From positions 84,231,432-84,295,431 of the forward strand of contig CAXKWD010000009.1 of the NCBI GenBank assembly GCA_964059195.1: 64,000 nucleotides of DNA. The letters run 5' to 3'. A model generated the notes under the pieces. That model was given only the letters and a program-made list of their open reading frames with translations. It did no database searches and had not been told where the DNA came from. Position 1 is the first letter of the stretch. Each line of letters begins with the position of its first letter. The position numbers and the translations under genes were made by a program. Below are positions 33,041 through 44,856 of this stretch, one piece after another. This DNA is from Ectobius pallidus (Eukaryota > Arthropoda > Insecta > Blattodea > Ectobiidae).

Positions 33041-33589
33041 AGTACATTGTTCGACAACGAATGACAAAACAATGCTTGACAGTGTTTAGTACAATAGAAT
33101 GACGTTTTGTTCTCGTTCTTAATCTCAAAATTGGAAACATGCCAAATATACACCGTGGAAAATCCCGGCATTGTATTGAAGAAGGAGAATTGTATTGACG
33201 ATGAGTAAGGAGATAGGACTGGGGCTGAGCCGTGAGACAGCATCCCGGTATGTGGATATTGCATGCACCAGATGTCGCGTAAATGGAGAGCTCTTCAACC
33301 AATTGACTCCACTGGCTACTTGCTTATTGTTTCAATGTCTTCGTGCATGCATGAAAATGTGCAAGACTGTAATGCCATCTGCACGGAGGATAGGCTTCCA
33401 AGAACCCCTGGTTTTTTTTCACCATTCCATAGTGTCTTATAGTTGCACGTTACACAGCGTACATGATTCATATTTTAAAAAAAAATACGTACCCTATATA
33501 ATTTTTAAATTTAACCATTAATTCATTTCATTATTGTGTTTCGGTTCATGATGTACCGTACTATAATGTATTAAAGATAGTCCATATCC
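33041..33589. other. No gene recognised
   Basis: No supported coding exon; overlapping short frames on both strands show no domain. Confidence 0.5.
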
Positions 33590-34010
33590 TTAATATAATA
33601 TACGTCGATACCAGATTTTCTCGATACCGATACATGATTTTTTTCCTCGATACTCGATACCTTCAGCATTTCCAGTTTCAATAAATAGGTACATTAAAAA
33701 TTAAAATTTGAGAGAACTGTGTAATACCAACTAAATTAATTCAGTCTGCATATTTAATGAGACAAACTTAATATCATCAGTACCCTATAATTGTTTTTAA
33801 ACTCTACATTAAAACTAAAATTAGTTTTTAAAACAATCCACTTACAAGTTTTTGTTAAAAAATACTAGCATTCTCACTTAATTGCAGAATTGCAGAGTTA
33901 CAAAAGTATTGAAAAAGTATCGAGCGAGTTTTCTGAAGTATCGTTTGATGCCGATACCATGCAAGTTTCGAGAGTATCGAGGTATCGAAAGTATCAAGGA
34001 CCCATCCCTA
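33590..34010. mobile_element. hAT-like fragment with GTATCGA subterminal repeats
   Basis: The right end on the minus strand reads TAGGGATGGGTCCTTGATAC, a hAT-type terminus. It is followed inward by many GATAC/GTATC words (for example GAGTATCGAGGTATCGAAAG at 33971-33990). The left part has matching inverted words (GTCGATACCAGATTTTCTCG, CTCGATACTCGATACC) but no clean terminus, so the copy is probably damaged on that side. Confidence 0.6.
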
Positions 34011-35739
34011 GTTTAATGTATAACCCTAATATGCCAGCTGGTAAAATAGGGTTCTCTACTTTTGGAAATGTAATAATAATAATAATAACAATATGCTTTC
34101 CGTCGCTAGGTTATGAGTGTAATAAAACAGTTTATTGCAGCCATCTAATATAATATTTGAGCTGGTGTTCCCGTGTGGACCCAACGCCAACTATTAACAT
34201 GACCGTAATCAGTTGTGAAATTTTGAAGATGGCCTTTGCCATAGCAACCGGGGAAAAAGATCACTGAAATCTATTTTTTCCAATCTAACACATCAAGACA
34301 ATCGCTTCGATTTTGTTAATTCCTTCTACTTGATTCGTTTGTTTACAACATTACGACTCGCGGAGTTCTGATATTTTTTATATATGGGCAGAAGGGGGTC
34401 ATGAATGTATGCCTAAATAGGAAAACATTAAAAGAAAAGACGAAATGGGGATTTGGGGGCTAGGAAACGCAAGTCTGAGGTAGTTTTCCCCCCGGGCACC
34501 TCACTTTAATTATGAAAGGCACCTTTCCAGCAATCGTTTTAATTGTTTATGCATGATTTAGGCAAGGCTTATGAATCTGTGGTTCGTTTTAATCTTTTCT
34601 TTTCGTTTCGAATCTCTTATGCCTATATTTGTTCGATTACTTGTAGGACTATTTACTACGCAAAACAATATAATTTAAAATAATTATTTATTCATGCAAT
34701 TTATGCAAAAAGTCATTGTTAATAAATAATCGTGAGCGAGTTCGTATCACACAATATGCATCTAAACATGGGATTGATTATTTTAAAATCTTAATAAGAT
34801 ATAAGTTTGAAAAAACATTTAAATTTCATGTGAAATTACTGAATAAGGTACAAGAAATAAATTGTGGGACTAATCATTGTGTTAAATGCTTTATTTACTG
34901 TGATAAATCAATTTTCAGATTTGTAGTGGGTTAGGGGAGCAAACTCCTAGGAGATCGGCCAAAGTCCTCTAACGGCCTTCAAATGATCACTGTTCTCGTC
35001 ACTATCATAGCCACTGTCAGGATTCAATTTTTTGTTACAGCATAAAATCTCCCAGTGCATGACCGCTACTTACTTCTAACAATTGAAAATATGCAAAACA
35101 AAGGAACTTCGTTGTTAACACTGTAGTTATGAATAAAAGAAGGTAATGCAGTGGCGGCCAGTCATGCGATTTAGTCTGTAAATTTTGCAGATTATGAAAG
35201 CTGTAAATTACGATATAGCTGTTGATGAATGATTAAGAATCAGGTTTTTATCTATCACTAAGATGGCGTGAAGTCAATTTAATGGAAATGTTAACCCTAT
35301 TTCGCTTAATTATTGACTTATGAGCACGAAATTGTAATTACTAATGCCCTGTAGCGTACACATTTTACGTCATAGAGCAAAAATCTCTTAATCAAAGTTG
35401 CTTGTCTATGTCTCCTCTATACACAGGTAAAATATTTTGGTGTTATTCATTAACATCCTGTATATATTTTCTTTCAATGACTCATCTTTGTATAATAGGT
35501 TGTTTTTATCATATGGACTCCATTTCTTAACTACCGTACTTCTGCTTCCTTCTGCCACCTGGAGTTCATTTTAGCAGAGAGTTCTGATTGGTCGTTTCTT
35601 TACGTTTCGCTTAAATTTAACATGAAAGCTTGGTGTTTGCAAGGTTCTAAATTAACGCTTAATTCGCTGAGGGTTTTGTGATAATTGAGGTGGTGTCAAC
35701 TGGGGTATGGGAGGCATGGTCGCTGAGCTAAGGGACTTC
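34011..35739. other. No gene recognised
   Basis: AT-rich DNA with a short AAT run at 34069-34088. No coding similarity or element boundaries seen. Confidence 0.5.
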
Positions 35740-36414
35740 CAAAATTGGGTGTATGTAATCTGCGCCACGGTTGACACCGAATTTGAAATAGAATAAAAAT
35801 GATATATGTAAACTGCGGCACACAGATATGTAAACTGCGCCACGAAAATAGGTAGGCCATTTCACGCAAAATATAATTCGATGTTCTACCACGCTTCTCC
35901 CAACATCTTACTTATGTTAGATGCACTTCTCCTGTTCCAAACAAGTGCCTACATAAAACTGAGAAGTATTGAATAAGGGAAGAACAGCTAAAATAAATGA
36001 CTAGTATTCTCGTCTACTGAAGTGGAGAGAACAATACATCAACAATGAAATATCCCGTTTTGATTTTATTAAGAAGGCGTCATACGAGAACAAAGTGCTC
36101 ATGCAAAAAAATTAGGATAGTGTTTTTAACAATTTTATAAGTGAGAAGCGTTAATGCAAAAGAAATTAGGGTATTGTTTTTAACATTTTTTAAAATGACA
36201 AAGCTTCAAGCCTGACATTTTTAACCACATCTATGCAATTTCATAGCCAGTCCTAAGTCTGGAGAAGTGGAAAGGAAAATGTTAGTGCGTTAGTATGACG
36301 ATGATGCCATTTAAATGTGGATGGCGCAGTTTACATATGTCGGTGGCGCAGTTTACATCGTGTAGGTTGGGGGAAAAGGTAGAAGTGGCGCAGATTAACT
36401 TTTCCCCCAAAATT
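35740..36414. mobile_element. MITE with six convergent 16-bp subterminal repeats
   Basis: Near-matching ends: left CAAAATTGGGTG, then ATGTAATCTGCGCCAC; right end inverted CAATTTTGGGGG, then GTTAATCTGCGCCAC. Six copies of ATGTAAACTGCGCCAC or close variants: 35753, 35806 and 35828 pointing inward from the left; 36321, 36343 and 36385 in the opposite orientation from the right. The middle has no such repeats and no coding sequence. Such clustered subterminal repeats are usually transposase-binding sites. The superfamily is not identified and the target duplication is uncertain. Confidence 0.7.
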
Positions 36415-37734
36415 GTGGGCAGTTCATCTAGGTGCCCATACCTGAATTCGTTAGTTCGTTCATTGTCTTAAAAGCCTGCCTTTTAAAACGTGGGAACCAT
36501 GTGAGGTGATCAAGGCCGTTGTCCACTTGTTATATTATAACACGCACGTTTAACTGATTCACTGCTCGTTTGTATGCATGACACGTTAATAGTAACGGTT
36601 GCCTAATAAAACGCATGAGGCTATTATACACTTGCCAACTTGTCTGTCGGTAGCAGATCCTTTCAAAAATGTTTAGGTATTGCGCACTTGCACAGAAAAA
36701 GGCAAGTGCTGTTGCTGGAATAATTATTTTTTATCGTCATACTTAATACAGAACAGAGTGATCTAGAGATAAGTACCATTGACTTTCTCTTTGGAAGAGG
36801 ATGCAGTTATGAATTGGATCTTTCTCACTTTCATTTACAAAAATAGGAACTTCCTCCAGAGGAGATTGCTCTATTTGATAAATTTACGATATTAACACAA
36901 TACTACCTGAAAATTTAATTTCTGTCTGCAGTGTATTGAATAATTTTCTACACTTTGGGCTACGTCTGTGCTACTCTTCGTGAAGCATGAGGTATTTACC
37001 ACAAACACATTAACTATCTGGAAAAGAAGCTGTCAATACATATTAAAATGCAAAAAATTAAATAACAGATAAGCCTTTAGCAATTGACGTTTTGAATACA
37101 GAAAATATTTTTGCTAGCATCAAACAAGACTTTTTTTAGGACGTTTTGGTTTAAGATATATGCTAGCTACATTATTTTACAATTATTGTAAAAATGGAGG
37201 GGAGGAAAGTACTCCTTCCAAGTGACCTACTTGTTTGGTTTTGCATATTGTTAGCTTGTTTGTCATATAGGGGGGAATAAATTATAATTATGACACAACA
37301 TAACGAAATGAAAATGAAATACTGTACTCTCAACGGTTTAGGTGCAACGGTGCAAAAGTTTCAAATGCTGAGGATAGCATAACTTATACCGAAATGAATT
37401 TCAGAAGTAGGCTAACCCAGAAGTATAGGCGCTGACTTGCAAAATTTATTCGGCGCGTGGTCACTCAAAGGAAAGTCTCATCCAAGTTTAGTATAATATA
37501 TGTTGAAAGTACTTCATTACAACAAACGACATTATTAATTGATAAACTTAGGTCATAGTCTGTTTAATCCATAATTATTGAATTATTAACAATGAGGATT
37601 AATAGAATCCTAAAAGTTGTGCCACAGAAGGGTGGCTTTTTTCCTCGTTATGTCAGAGCTTGTACCAAACACATTCTCTTTCTAACGGTAGTTTGGATAG
37701 TTGTGGGAACCGGAAAGTATATAAAACTTATAAA
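36415..37734. other. No gene recognised
   Basis: AT-rich intergenic DNA; nothing supported. Confidence 0.5.
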
Positions 37735-37803
37735 TATTATTGGGGGTGCCGAGCACCCCTAATAATTATTTTAGGGGTGCCGAGTACCCCGAAGTCGGCG
37801 CCG
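37735..37803. repeat. Two adjacent hairpins built on GGGGTGCCGAG(C/T)ACCCC
   Basis: First unit GGGGGTGCCGAGCACCCC with TTATT and AATAA extending the stem; second unit AGGGGTGCCGAGTACCCC about 34 bases later. Each can fold with a CCGAG-type loop. It stands out from the AT-rich surroundings. Function unknown. Confidence 0.7.
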
Positions 37804-37869
37804 AGTCCCATAAGTAAATAGGCATGTAAAGAAGAAAGATCAGCGTCCTTCCTCTGCTAAAATCTTTTA

Positions 37870-38320
37870 TTGTACTTTTATGTTTCTTTGACGACAAAAC
37901 TATGTTATTCAGTGCCTAAATGGTACTTTCTGAGATTGTGTGGTGGACGGGAAAATGTCTGTTCCTGTGTTTGTACGCGCGATAAATCTAATAAGCTTGA
38001 TCAGATTTTCATGAAACTTGGTTTATGCATTTATAACGTACATGGTAAGAAGCCTATTGATATTGGACCAACTCGGTTACCGGTACCGGAGTAATGCCCA
38101 ATTTAGTGCGTATTTTATGGTAATATATTAGAAAGAATTTATGAAATGCAAATCAGTTCTCATGGCAACATATTGTTTTACAGTGTTCATATACGACTTT
38201 GGAAGTTGCAATACAGTTAGCTTTGACAAATAACACTGCCTACATATTCCTTCACATATGCTTTTCAAACTAGACCTTTGTTCTTCTCTAAGCCCTGCTT
38301 AATGAATCGATCTGGAGCAT
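37870..38320 (+). repeat. Dispersed repeat, inverted partner at 63440-63835
   Basis: Words such as GAGATTGTGTGGTGGACGGG, AATATATTAGAAAGAATTTAT, CAAATCAGTTCTCATG and GGAAGTTGCAATACAGTTAG recur in reverse complement about 25 kb away, with moderate divergence. No terminal repeats or coding potential assigned. Confidence 0.75.
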
Positions 38321-38806
38321 AACTCTGAAATCGGTTTAAAAATAACTTATTCTCTGCATTTCATAATTTCAATTTACTTAGTTAGTTTAGAGTCACATTT
38401 ACTTAATAATTGTTCGTACTGGATCATTTGAGCCACAAAAGTAAATTACAAAGAAAATAAGATTTAAAAAAAAAATTCATTCAGTTGTCAAGGTGTCTTT
38501 GTATTATACTTTTATCACTCATATTATTGTGTACAAACAGTAAACGAATTGTGACTTTTACCATTAAGACACAACATCTGGTAATTACTTGATGTTACGA
38601 AGAGATTGCATATCTTCGTGGTGCATATTGCATACACTACTATTATAGGTGGGAATAAGTAATTTCGTGAGACACAAATTAAATTTCCGAATATATAAGA
38701 TGCCATTTTAGAAAATATAAAATGTTAAAATTTATATAATGTGTCTTTATCTGTGCAAAACAAAAACAGTAGGTCAGAAAATGATTGATGTCTTCTTTTG
38801 TTTCAG
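38321..38806. other. Probable upstream intron, no feature
   Basis: AT-rich DNA directly upstream of the splice acceptor of the coding exon; its last bases form the pyrimidine tract TCTTCTTTTGTTTCAG at 38791-38806. Confidence 0.55.
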
Positions 38807-38843
38807 ATTTGTAAATACGATGCCTTGACGAACACAATGCAGA
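38807..38843 (+). promoter_or_regulatory. 5' UTR with two upstream start codons
   Basis: Between the acceptor and the main ATG lie an ATG at 38820 followed by one codon and TGA (a minimal upstream frame) and an ATG at 38837 in another frame that overlaps the main coding sequence for about 50 codons to 38992. Both could lower or regulate translation of the main frame. Whether they are used is inference. Confidence 0.5.
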
Positions 38844-40272
38844 ATGGATCCCTCAGGCGTCATGTATGGTCCAGGGAGCGACTCTTCCCAGCCTATCTAT
38901 TCTGCCAGATACGGCACGCCTCCACCTCCACCTCCACACCCCCGACGTCCGTATCTTCAGTTTCCACCCCCTCCACCTTATCCACCACCTGACGACAATG
39001 AACCAGAACTCGAAAACAGCGACCCAGAAACATCGCCCATACCTCCGTACCATATAGAAGAAGAACACTTCATTAGACAGGATTCCAAGAGAACTTACTC
39101 CCCAGCATTGTCTTCTTCGCTACCAGCACACTTTCATCATCCGTCAGGACATGATGGTGATATGCACTTCAGTGGCCATGTGGATGATTTTCATCATGAA
39201 GATTTGCAGAATTTCCCTGACATTCCAGGTGAATTTGATCATTTTTCTGACTCTAATAGGAATAGTCCTCATCGCTTCCGAACGATTGAAAGTGATTTGC
39301 AAAGAAATGATAACCATAGACAGAATAACATCTCTCCTCATGGGCACATGTTCGATACAGAGGCAGCTGAGTATTCTTACGCTTATTACGAACCAGGCCC
39401 GCCAACCAGTCATGCAAATTTTATGGTCAACAATGCCAGTAGCAGCAGGATTGAGAGAAGCAACAGGCATACTTACGTCACTAGATATGGCACTGAGGAG
39501 AACATCTATGAAGAAATCAGTGAAGTTGCTGCAAAATGTTCTCAGTTGATTGAACAAGATCGACTTCATCATCACCAACATCAGCTCACACCATCACGTC
39601 GATCACAACATCACCGACAGAGTCACCAGTCTCAGATATCTTTAAACCAAAGTGTAGTGGAGGAAGAGGTCAGACGTGTACAGTCCAGACACCGGCGCGT
39701 TCTGGGAGAACTGAACTTAACTGTGGAAGCCATGCTGATGCCTCCTCCTCCTTCAAGGGACGAAGAGTCTAACGATAATGATAATACTGGATCAGGACCG
39801 CCTGATCTGCTGGAGGATCTGTTAATGAATGTGGGGCCAACAGATGAACTTCTGTCCCCAGCGATTTGCAGCATGGGTGATCATGACAGTGGTTTCAGTG
39901 GCAGTTCAGGCACAAGTTACGGATTCAGTGGAGGAAGTGCAGTTAGTTACAATAACAGTGTTGCAAGTGGTAACAGTTTGAGAAGAGGTGAAAGGTGTGG
40001 TGCTAGGTCTTCCCAAAGCTTCCCTCGGACGGTGGGTTGTACTGGGAGCGTGGGGTGCGTTGTGCCGGGGTATTCGCCCCTCCTGACACGTCGTGGCAGT
40101 AGTGGTAAAAAGTTCAACAAACCACAAAACACTGCGAACATCACCAAAACTCAGCAAAAACTACATAACCAAGGGCAGCAACAGAGTCAGAATCATGGTT
40201 TCTTCGGACGGAAAGGTTGGATCAAACTTCCTGGGTTCGGAAGCAACAGCAACAATAGTCAAAACAACAAAG
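38844..40272 (+). CDS. First coding exon of an unidentified plus-strand gene
   Basis: The best host coding sequence in the window. An exon runs from a consensus acceptor (TTTGTTTCAG, 38797-38806) to a consensus donor (AAAG|GTAAGAG, exon end 40272). The in-frame TGA at 38826 means the ATG at 38844 (A at -3, G at +4) is the start. It codes 476 residues and ends in phase 1; the frame's further 28 codons to the stop at 40358 are intronic. Residues 25-50 are proline-rich, 90-120 and 241-262 histidine-rich. Residues 215-238 (YGTEENIYEEISEVAAKCSQ) and 272-300 (a charged helix, then GELNLTVEAMLMPPPP) look conserved. 345-380 is Gly/Ser-rich and 450-470 is basic. No enzyme domain. It is probably the disordered N-terminal part of a signalling or cytoskeletal protein. 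A still life/TIAM-type exchange factor crossed my mind, but I cannot support it. Confidence 0.85.
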
Positions 40273-40537
40273 GTAAGAGAAAAAGCATGTCTGATTTGTG
40301 TAGATCAGTAGCTAGGTGGCTTAATAGTTTCCAGCCTTCTTGTTATTTCTACAGATAATCTGCACGCTACTTATCCACAGCATTTGTTCTAAAATTGTAA
40401 GTAAAAATTATAATCCTGTAAATTTTCCTAAACTTAATAATGACTTGGTTAGATCCACAAGACCTAACCCCCTTGTGTATGTATATGTTCGAACTGAATG
40501 TCGATGTTACTGAAACCTATTATCTAGCAGGTTTTAC
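40273..40537 (+). other. Start of intron after the coding exon
   Basis: Begins GTAAGAG. No partner acceptor and downstream exon were recognised in the remaining window, so the intron is either very long or its next exon is too short to see. Confidence 0.6.
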
Positions 40538-42288
40538 ATACTACCCGCACGCGATTTCTTGGGCGCTCGGCTCCCTAGTCCTCATTCGGTAGGTTTCGTT
40601 CAACTTCGTAGGTAAAGCTGACAACATTGAAACACGAAGTACGCTATACACCCTGACATCTAGTGGCTTCAATACTAAGCTTTCATTCTATCAGCGTGTT
40701 CCGTTTCTCAGCGCTGTGAAAGCGCTGGCAGCATTTTTGTTCCAAAGCTAAGTAATGACGTCATCGGTGCCACCAGTTTCCACAGCGCTTTGGCATCGGT
40801 TCCACCGGCCCGTGGATATGGTGCGAGAATCCACCAATGAATCTGATTGGCTCACGTAAAACTGCGGGGGAATTAGCAGACGATGGGCTTCACTCAATCC
40901 TGCCCGGTGTCCATGCTGTCACTTGACTTGATGACATATATATAAAATAAAATTATTATTATTATTATTATTATTATTATTGTATGTATAGCTTAATGAT
41001 AGATGCATAGGAACAATAAAACTCCAAAATGTTTAGGAAGAAAGGTAACGAGTATAGGCTCAACACAGGATCTACAGAACGAGATAACTACATCTACACA
41101 TCACATACAGGCATAAAAACAATATTAGAAGAAGTAGGCTATGTATATTCTCTTCAGATTATAAGAACTCGCTGTCTATAACTGGATGGTATGTTTAAAA
41201 TTATTGACAGCAATTATATTATCCTACCTGATTTAATTTGCATGAAAGGATGTGCGCATAAACATGCATAGATAATGTTTTAGAGGAGTCAATTAGTTTT
41301 GGCTGTATTCCTTTAGGAATTTCACTCTCTTTTGGCACCTGATTTAATTTGATATGGTATTCGCTATTTAAGAAAACCTAGCTGCAAAAATGTGTTATAT
41401 TAAAAATTGTGACACTTGTCAGTTGTGTTTGGGTTTTATATGGAGACATTCTTCCGAAAGTTTTAGGTTAGACGTGACTAGTACGGCAAAGGGGGATATT
41501 TTCAGTTATTACTAGATGGGAAGACTTTTAGCTATGTCAATAATAATGTAAATTCTATTTGTTTGAAACCATAATACACCAATGCTTCCTGTAAGAAAAT
41601 ATTAGAATAATTTAATAGTAATTTAGTCGCCATTGATGGCACCATAAATCCAGCAGTTTTGTTCCAATTCCGCTGCAGCGTGACGTCATCGTTTGCCACC
41701 GGTCCGGTGTAAAAGCGGTGAGAAACGGAATACGCTGAATCTCAGGATTCTTATTTATTTATTGACATATCTTTTCTGACGCATGGAGTTGTGGGGAAAA
41801 AATACAATCTTTCGAACTGCTGGTTCCACAAACACTTCATTGTACATCCAACACTTTCCTCACCTCTTTAAGAATTCCGTATGTGCTAATTTCTGGCGAT
41901 CCCGTGAACTCTGATGTCAATTTCATGGACTGAAAGTTGAGGGAACTTTTCACAAAACGTATTAAATACGTTTAAAATTAGGCCTATAGTTTTCTCCACT
42001 TTAGATGCCTTACCTCTCTTACGTTTTACAACACGAAATGGTGAAGCATATTCTGCTAAGACTCTTCTTTATGCTTAAAATTAGTCATCCAGTGTAAAAA
42101 TCGTTGTCTGCATTAAAATCGTTGTATATTAAAGTCACTACATAAAATACCATACGCGCGTTTCTGCTGAAACGTTATTTCTTTGGTTGACAACACTGCA
42201 GAAAGACTGGCGGACCAGCTGTGTTTTGTTCCCCCGACCCTCACTTCCCCGTAAATCCAGCGCCCAAGAAGTGGCGCGCGGGTAGTAT
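40538..42288. mobile_element. Outer TIR element, about 1.75 kb
   Basis: Left end ATACTACCCGCACGCGATTT, then CTTGGGCGCTCGG; right end inverted ATACTACCCGCGCGCCACTT, then CTTGGGCGCTGG, giving about 30 bp of inverted repeat. It lies 265 bp inside the intron of the gene at 38844. No transposase frame found and no clear target duplication. It surrounds a second inverted-repeat element. Confidence 0.65.
40692..41737. mobile_element. Inner TIR element, about 1.05 kb
   Basis: Left end CAGCGTGTTCCGTTTCTCAG; right end inverted CAGCGTATTCCGTTTCTCAC. Both subterminal regions contain TGACGTCATCG and GCCACC. The start CAGCG is hAT-like, but the flanks CATTCTAT and AATCTCAG do not match as a duplication. 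An (ATT)n microsatellite lies at 40953-40981. No coding content. Confidence 0.6.
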
Positions 42289-44848
42289 TATATTAGTTAG
42301 AAGACGCAATTAACTATTTGGTTTGTATTCCTAATTTATGCATGTGTAATATGCTATTCAGCCAATCTGGCGAAATGGGAAGCTAAAAATTCGCAGTGTC
42401 TTGTTTAAGGGAAAACAATTGGTTGGATATTTCACGTGAGTTTTTGTTCTAGCGTTGAGGCACAGGCACATCGCAATCGTGCAAAGATGATATTAAAATG
42501 ATAACTATAAAATTTCTGTTCTTACTAAACGTCATTTTTCAAAGGTTGGAACACTCAAGTCAACCGTGGAAAGCCAATATGTTGAATTTCCTCTAAACGT
42601 TTCCCCAACATTTTTGGTGCATTTGTTCTATTCTTTTTCCCGTTCTTGTATATCCTAAATCTGTGGGGAAATGTGTGTTGAGCTGCCGTTTGCTTCAGGA
42701 CTAATACAATTATATATTTTCTTTATGTTCAATCATGTCTCGCGGAGGTATGTCTCGGATCCGGTATTCACCTGAAAGATTGAAGGGTACCCCGAGAAAA
42801 CTTCAAAATTAGTAATCATGCCGACGCCCATGACACCGTTAACGCCATAAGAAAATTGCTTGGTGCCAAATCCGGACTGTAGGGAGGATGGTCGAATTGT
42901 TCCCAACCAAATGATGCGACCAGGACTTGAGTTTGCTTTCGCGTGGAATCCTTTTGGTTTATGACAATGTCCGGATACACACAGCCAAGCGATTTTCATC
43001 TGTTTCCTCATCTGAAGAAATTCCTTGGTGGAAAACATTTCAACGAAGATGATGTGAATCAAGAAGTGTAGTCTTGGCTTTCATCACAGGCGGCATCATT
43101 CTTTGACCAAGGCACACAAAAACTGGTTTCCCGTTACAAGTGCCTGAATAACGGCAGTGACTATGTGGATAAGTAATGTAAGATGTAAGGTAATGAATGA
43201 TAATAAAGTATCTGAAAAATAATGTTCTGTTACTTAAAAAAATCATCGGTACTTTTAAAACATGTCTCGAATATAAGTAATACAATTTATAGCTAGAATA
43301 ATCGAGGTTCTGTCACCAAAAAATATACAAAACAGTATGTAACCATTAGTTCACATATCGTCCTTATAGGACTCGATTTAAAAAAAGTAATACTCTTCGT
43401 TAAAATGTAGAATATAATTGTACTTTTATCTGAACTCATAATAATTTAATTTGAAAATGGTTAAAAGCGTGATCTTATTCAGTGGCGGAATCCTGAAGAG
43501 TCTCTAAATAACTGTAGGTGGGGGGGGGGGGGAGGGGAGAAGAGAAAAGATAGGGGAAAGGGGAGGTAACAATAATGTAGAACCGTATGTTACATCTAAT
43601 CTAGGAGCTGATGTCACTGTCCACAAAGTTATGCAGTTCCTTGGTCTTGAGACGGATATTGAAGTCAGATAAAGTACGGCACGTCCATCTCCATCTTCCC
43701 AATGGTTCATACTTTCCCTCTCATCCCATTTAAATGGAATGTATCATGCACATGTGTATAGCAACGCATGTACGTCATCTACTCCATTCCATGCTATTCT
43801 CCCATTGTTCAGAGCTTCTCAAGCTTTGTAGCCTCCCGGCCCGGCAAATTCTTTTTCATAAGACAAAGACCCATTCCCAACATATTTTACTTGTAAAAAC
43901 CTTTTCAGGTCTTGCGTAAAAATCATAAGATATTTAATAATCAATTAATATCATGACAATCGTAAAAGGCCATGTTGATTAAAATTAGATTTAAATTAGT
44001 TCTTCCTTACTAGACTAACTTATTGTAATTTCCGCAGACTAACGTATTAAATCCATATTTTCATATATTTTTAATTAATCCATTGTGGTTACCAAAAAGT
44101 GTAAAAATATTAACTGTGTAACTGAGCACTTGACGATAACACAATAGCTTTAATTAATTTAAAGTACCTGTTAGCATTTTTTAACTGATTTTTGAATACT
44201 AGTAAAGCTTTTATTGTTTTCAGTCAGCTGTTAATTATGCACCCAAAAGTGGGGGGAAAATGAAAGAAAGCACACCCTTTCCCTTTTAAAGAACTACAAG
44301 TTCTTGAACTTTTGAAAACATTTCTGTTAACTGTTTTTCCATACTTAAAAATACGTTATTTGTTCAAAATAACATTTTACCCAGATTTAAGAATAGTTTT
44401 CTACTTATAGTATTTCCACAACAAGGGGCCCAAAATATTTATTCAAGATAACTTCAAATTCCATGAAAACCTTTCGAGGCCAGATATAAATCATCGACGT
44501 GTGGCATCTTATTAATGTGGGGAGCTGACCAACGATATAGCAAAGTTCTATATCTACTTTAACATGCAATTTATATTTGTCTGTACTTACAATATGAAAG
44601 ATAGCTAGCACTAGCAGGCCATATCGATTGCAACATTGACATTATGTAGGAATAATAATACAAATAAGTTATTGGTCTAGCTCTGTAAAGTTCTGCAAGT
44701 ATTTGGGTGCTGTGTTATAAAATAAAAGTGCTAGGGATAGTTAAAATACATAAATAATGAAGTGAAAGTAAAATGTCATAGACACCCTTTTTAATTTTCT
44801 AAAAGCAGATTCTTTAATTCGCCAGTCCTCAGGACACGATGTAATATC
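42289..44848. other. No gene recognised
   Basis: No supported exon. A G-run lies at 43519-43532. Short frames are unremarkable. Confidence 0.5.
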
Positions 44849-44856
44849 ATACTGGC

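Noticed and set aside
39144..39581. Overlapping frames on both strands within the coding exon
   Set aside because: The forward frame from 38844 has the splice sites, start context and protein-like composition; the others are shadows.
38844..40272. Naming the exon as still life/TIAM
   Set aside because: The impression rests on memory of disordered regions; no catalytic domain is present in this exon to confirm it, so no symbol was given.
43519..43532. G-runs here and at 49008 as G-quadruplex sites
   Set aside because: Single homopolymer runs without the four-tract spacing; likely simple repeats or sequencing-sensitive sites.
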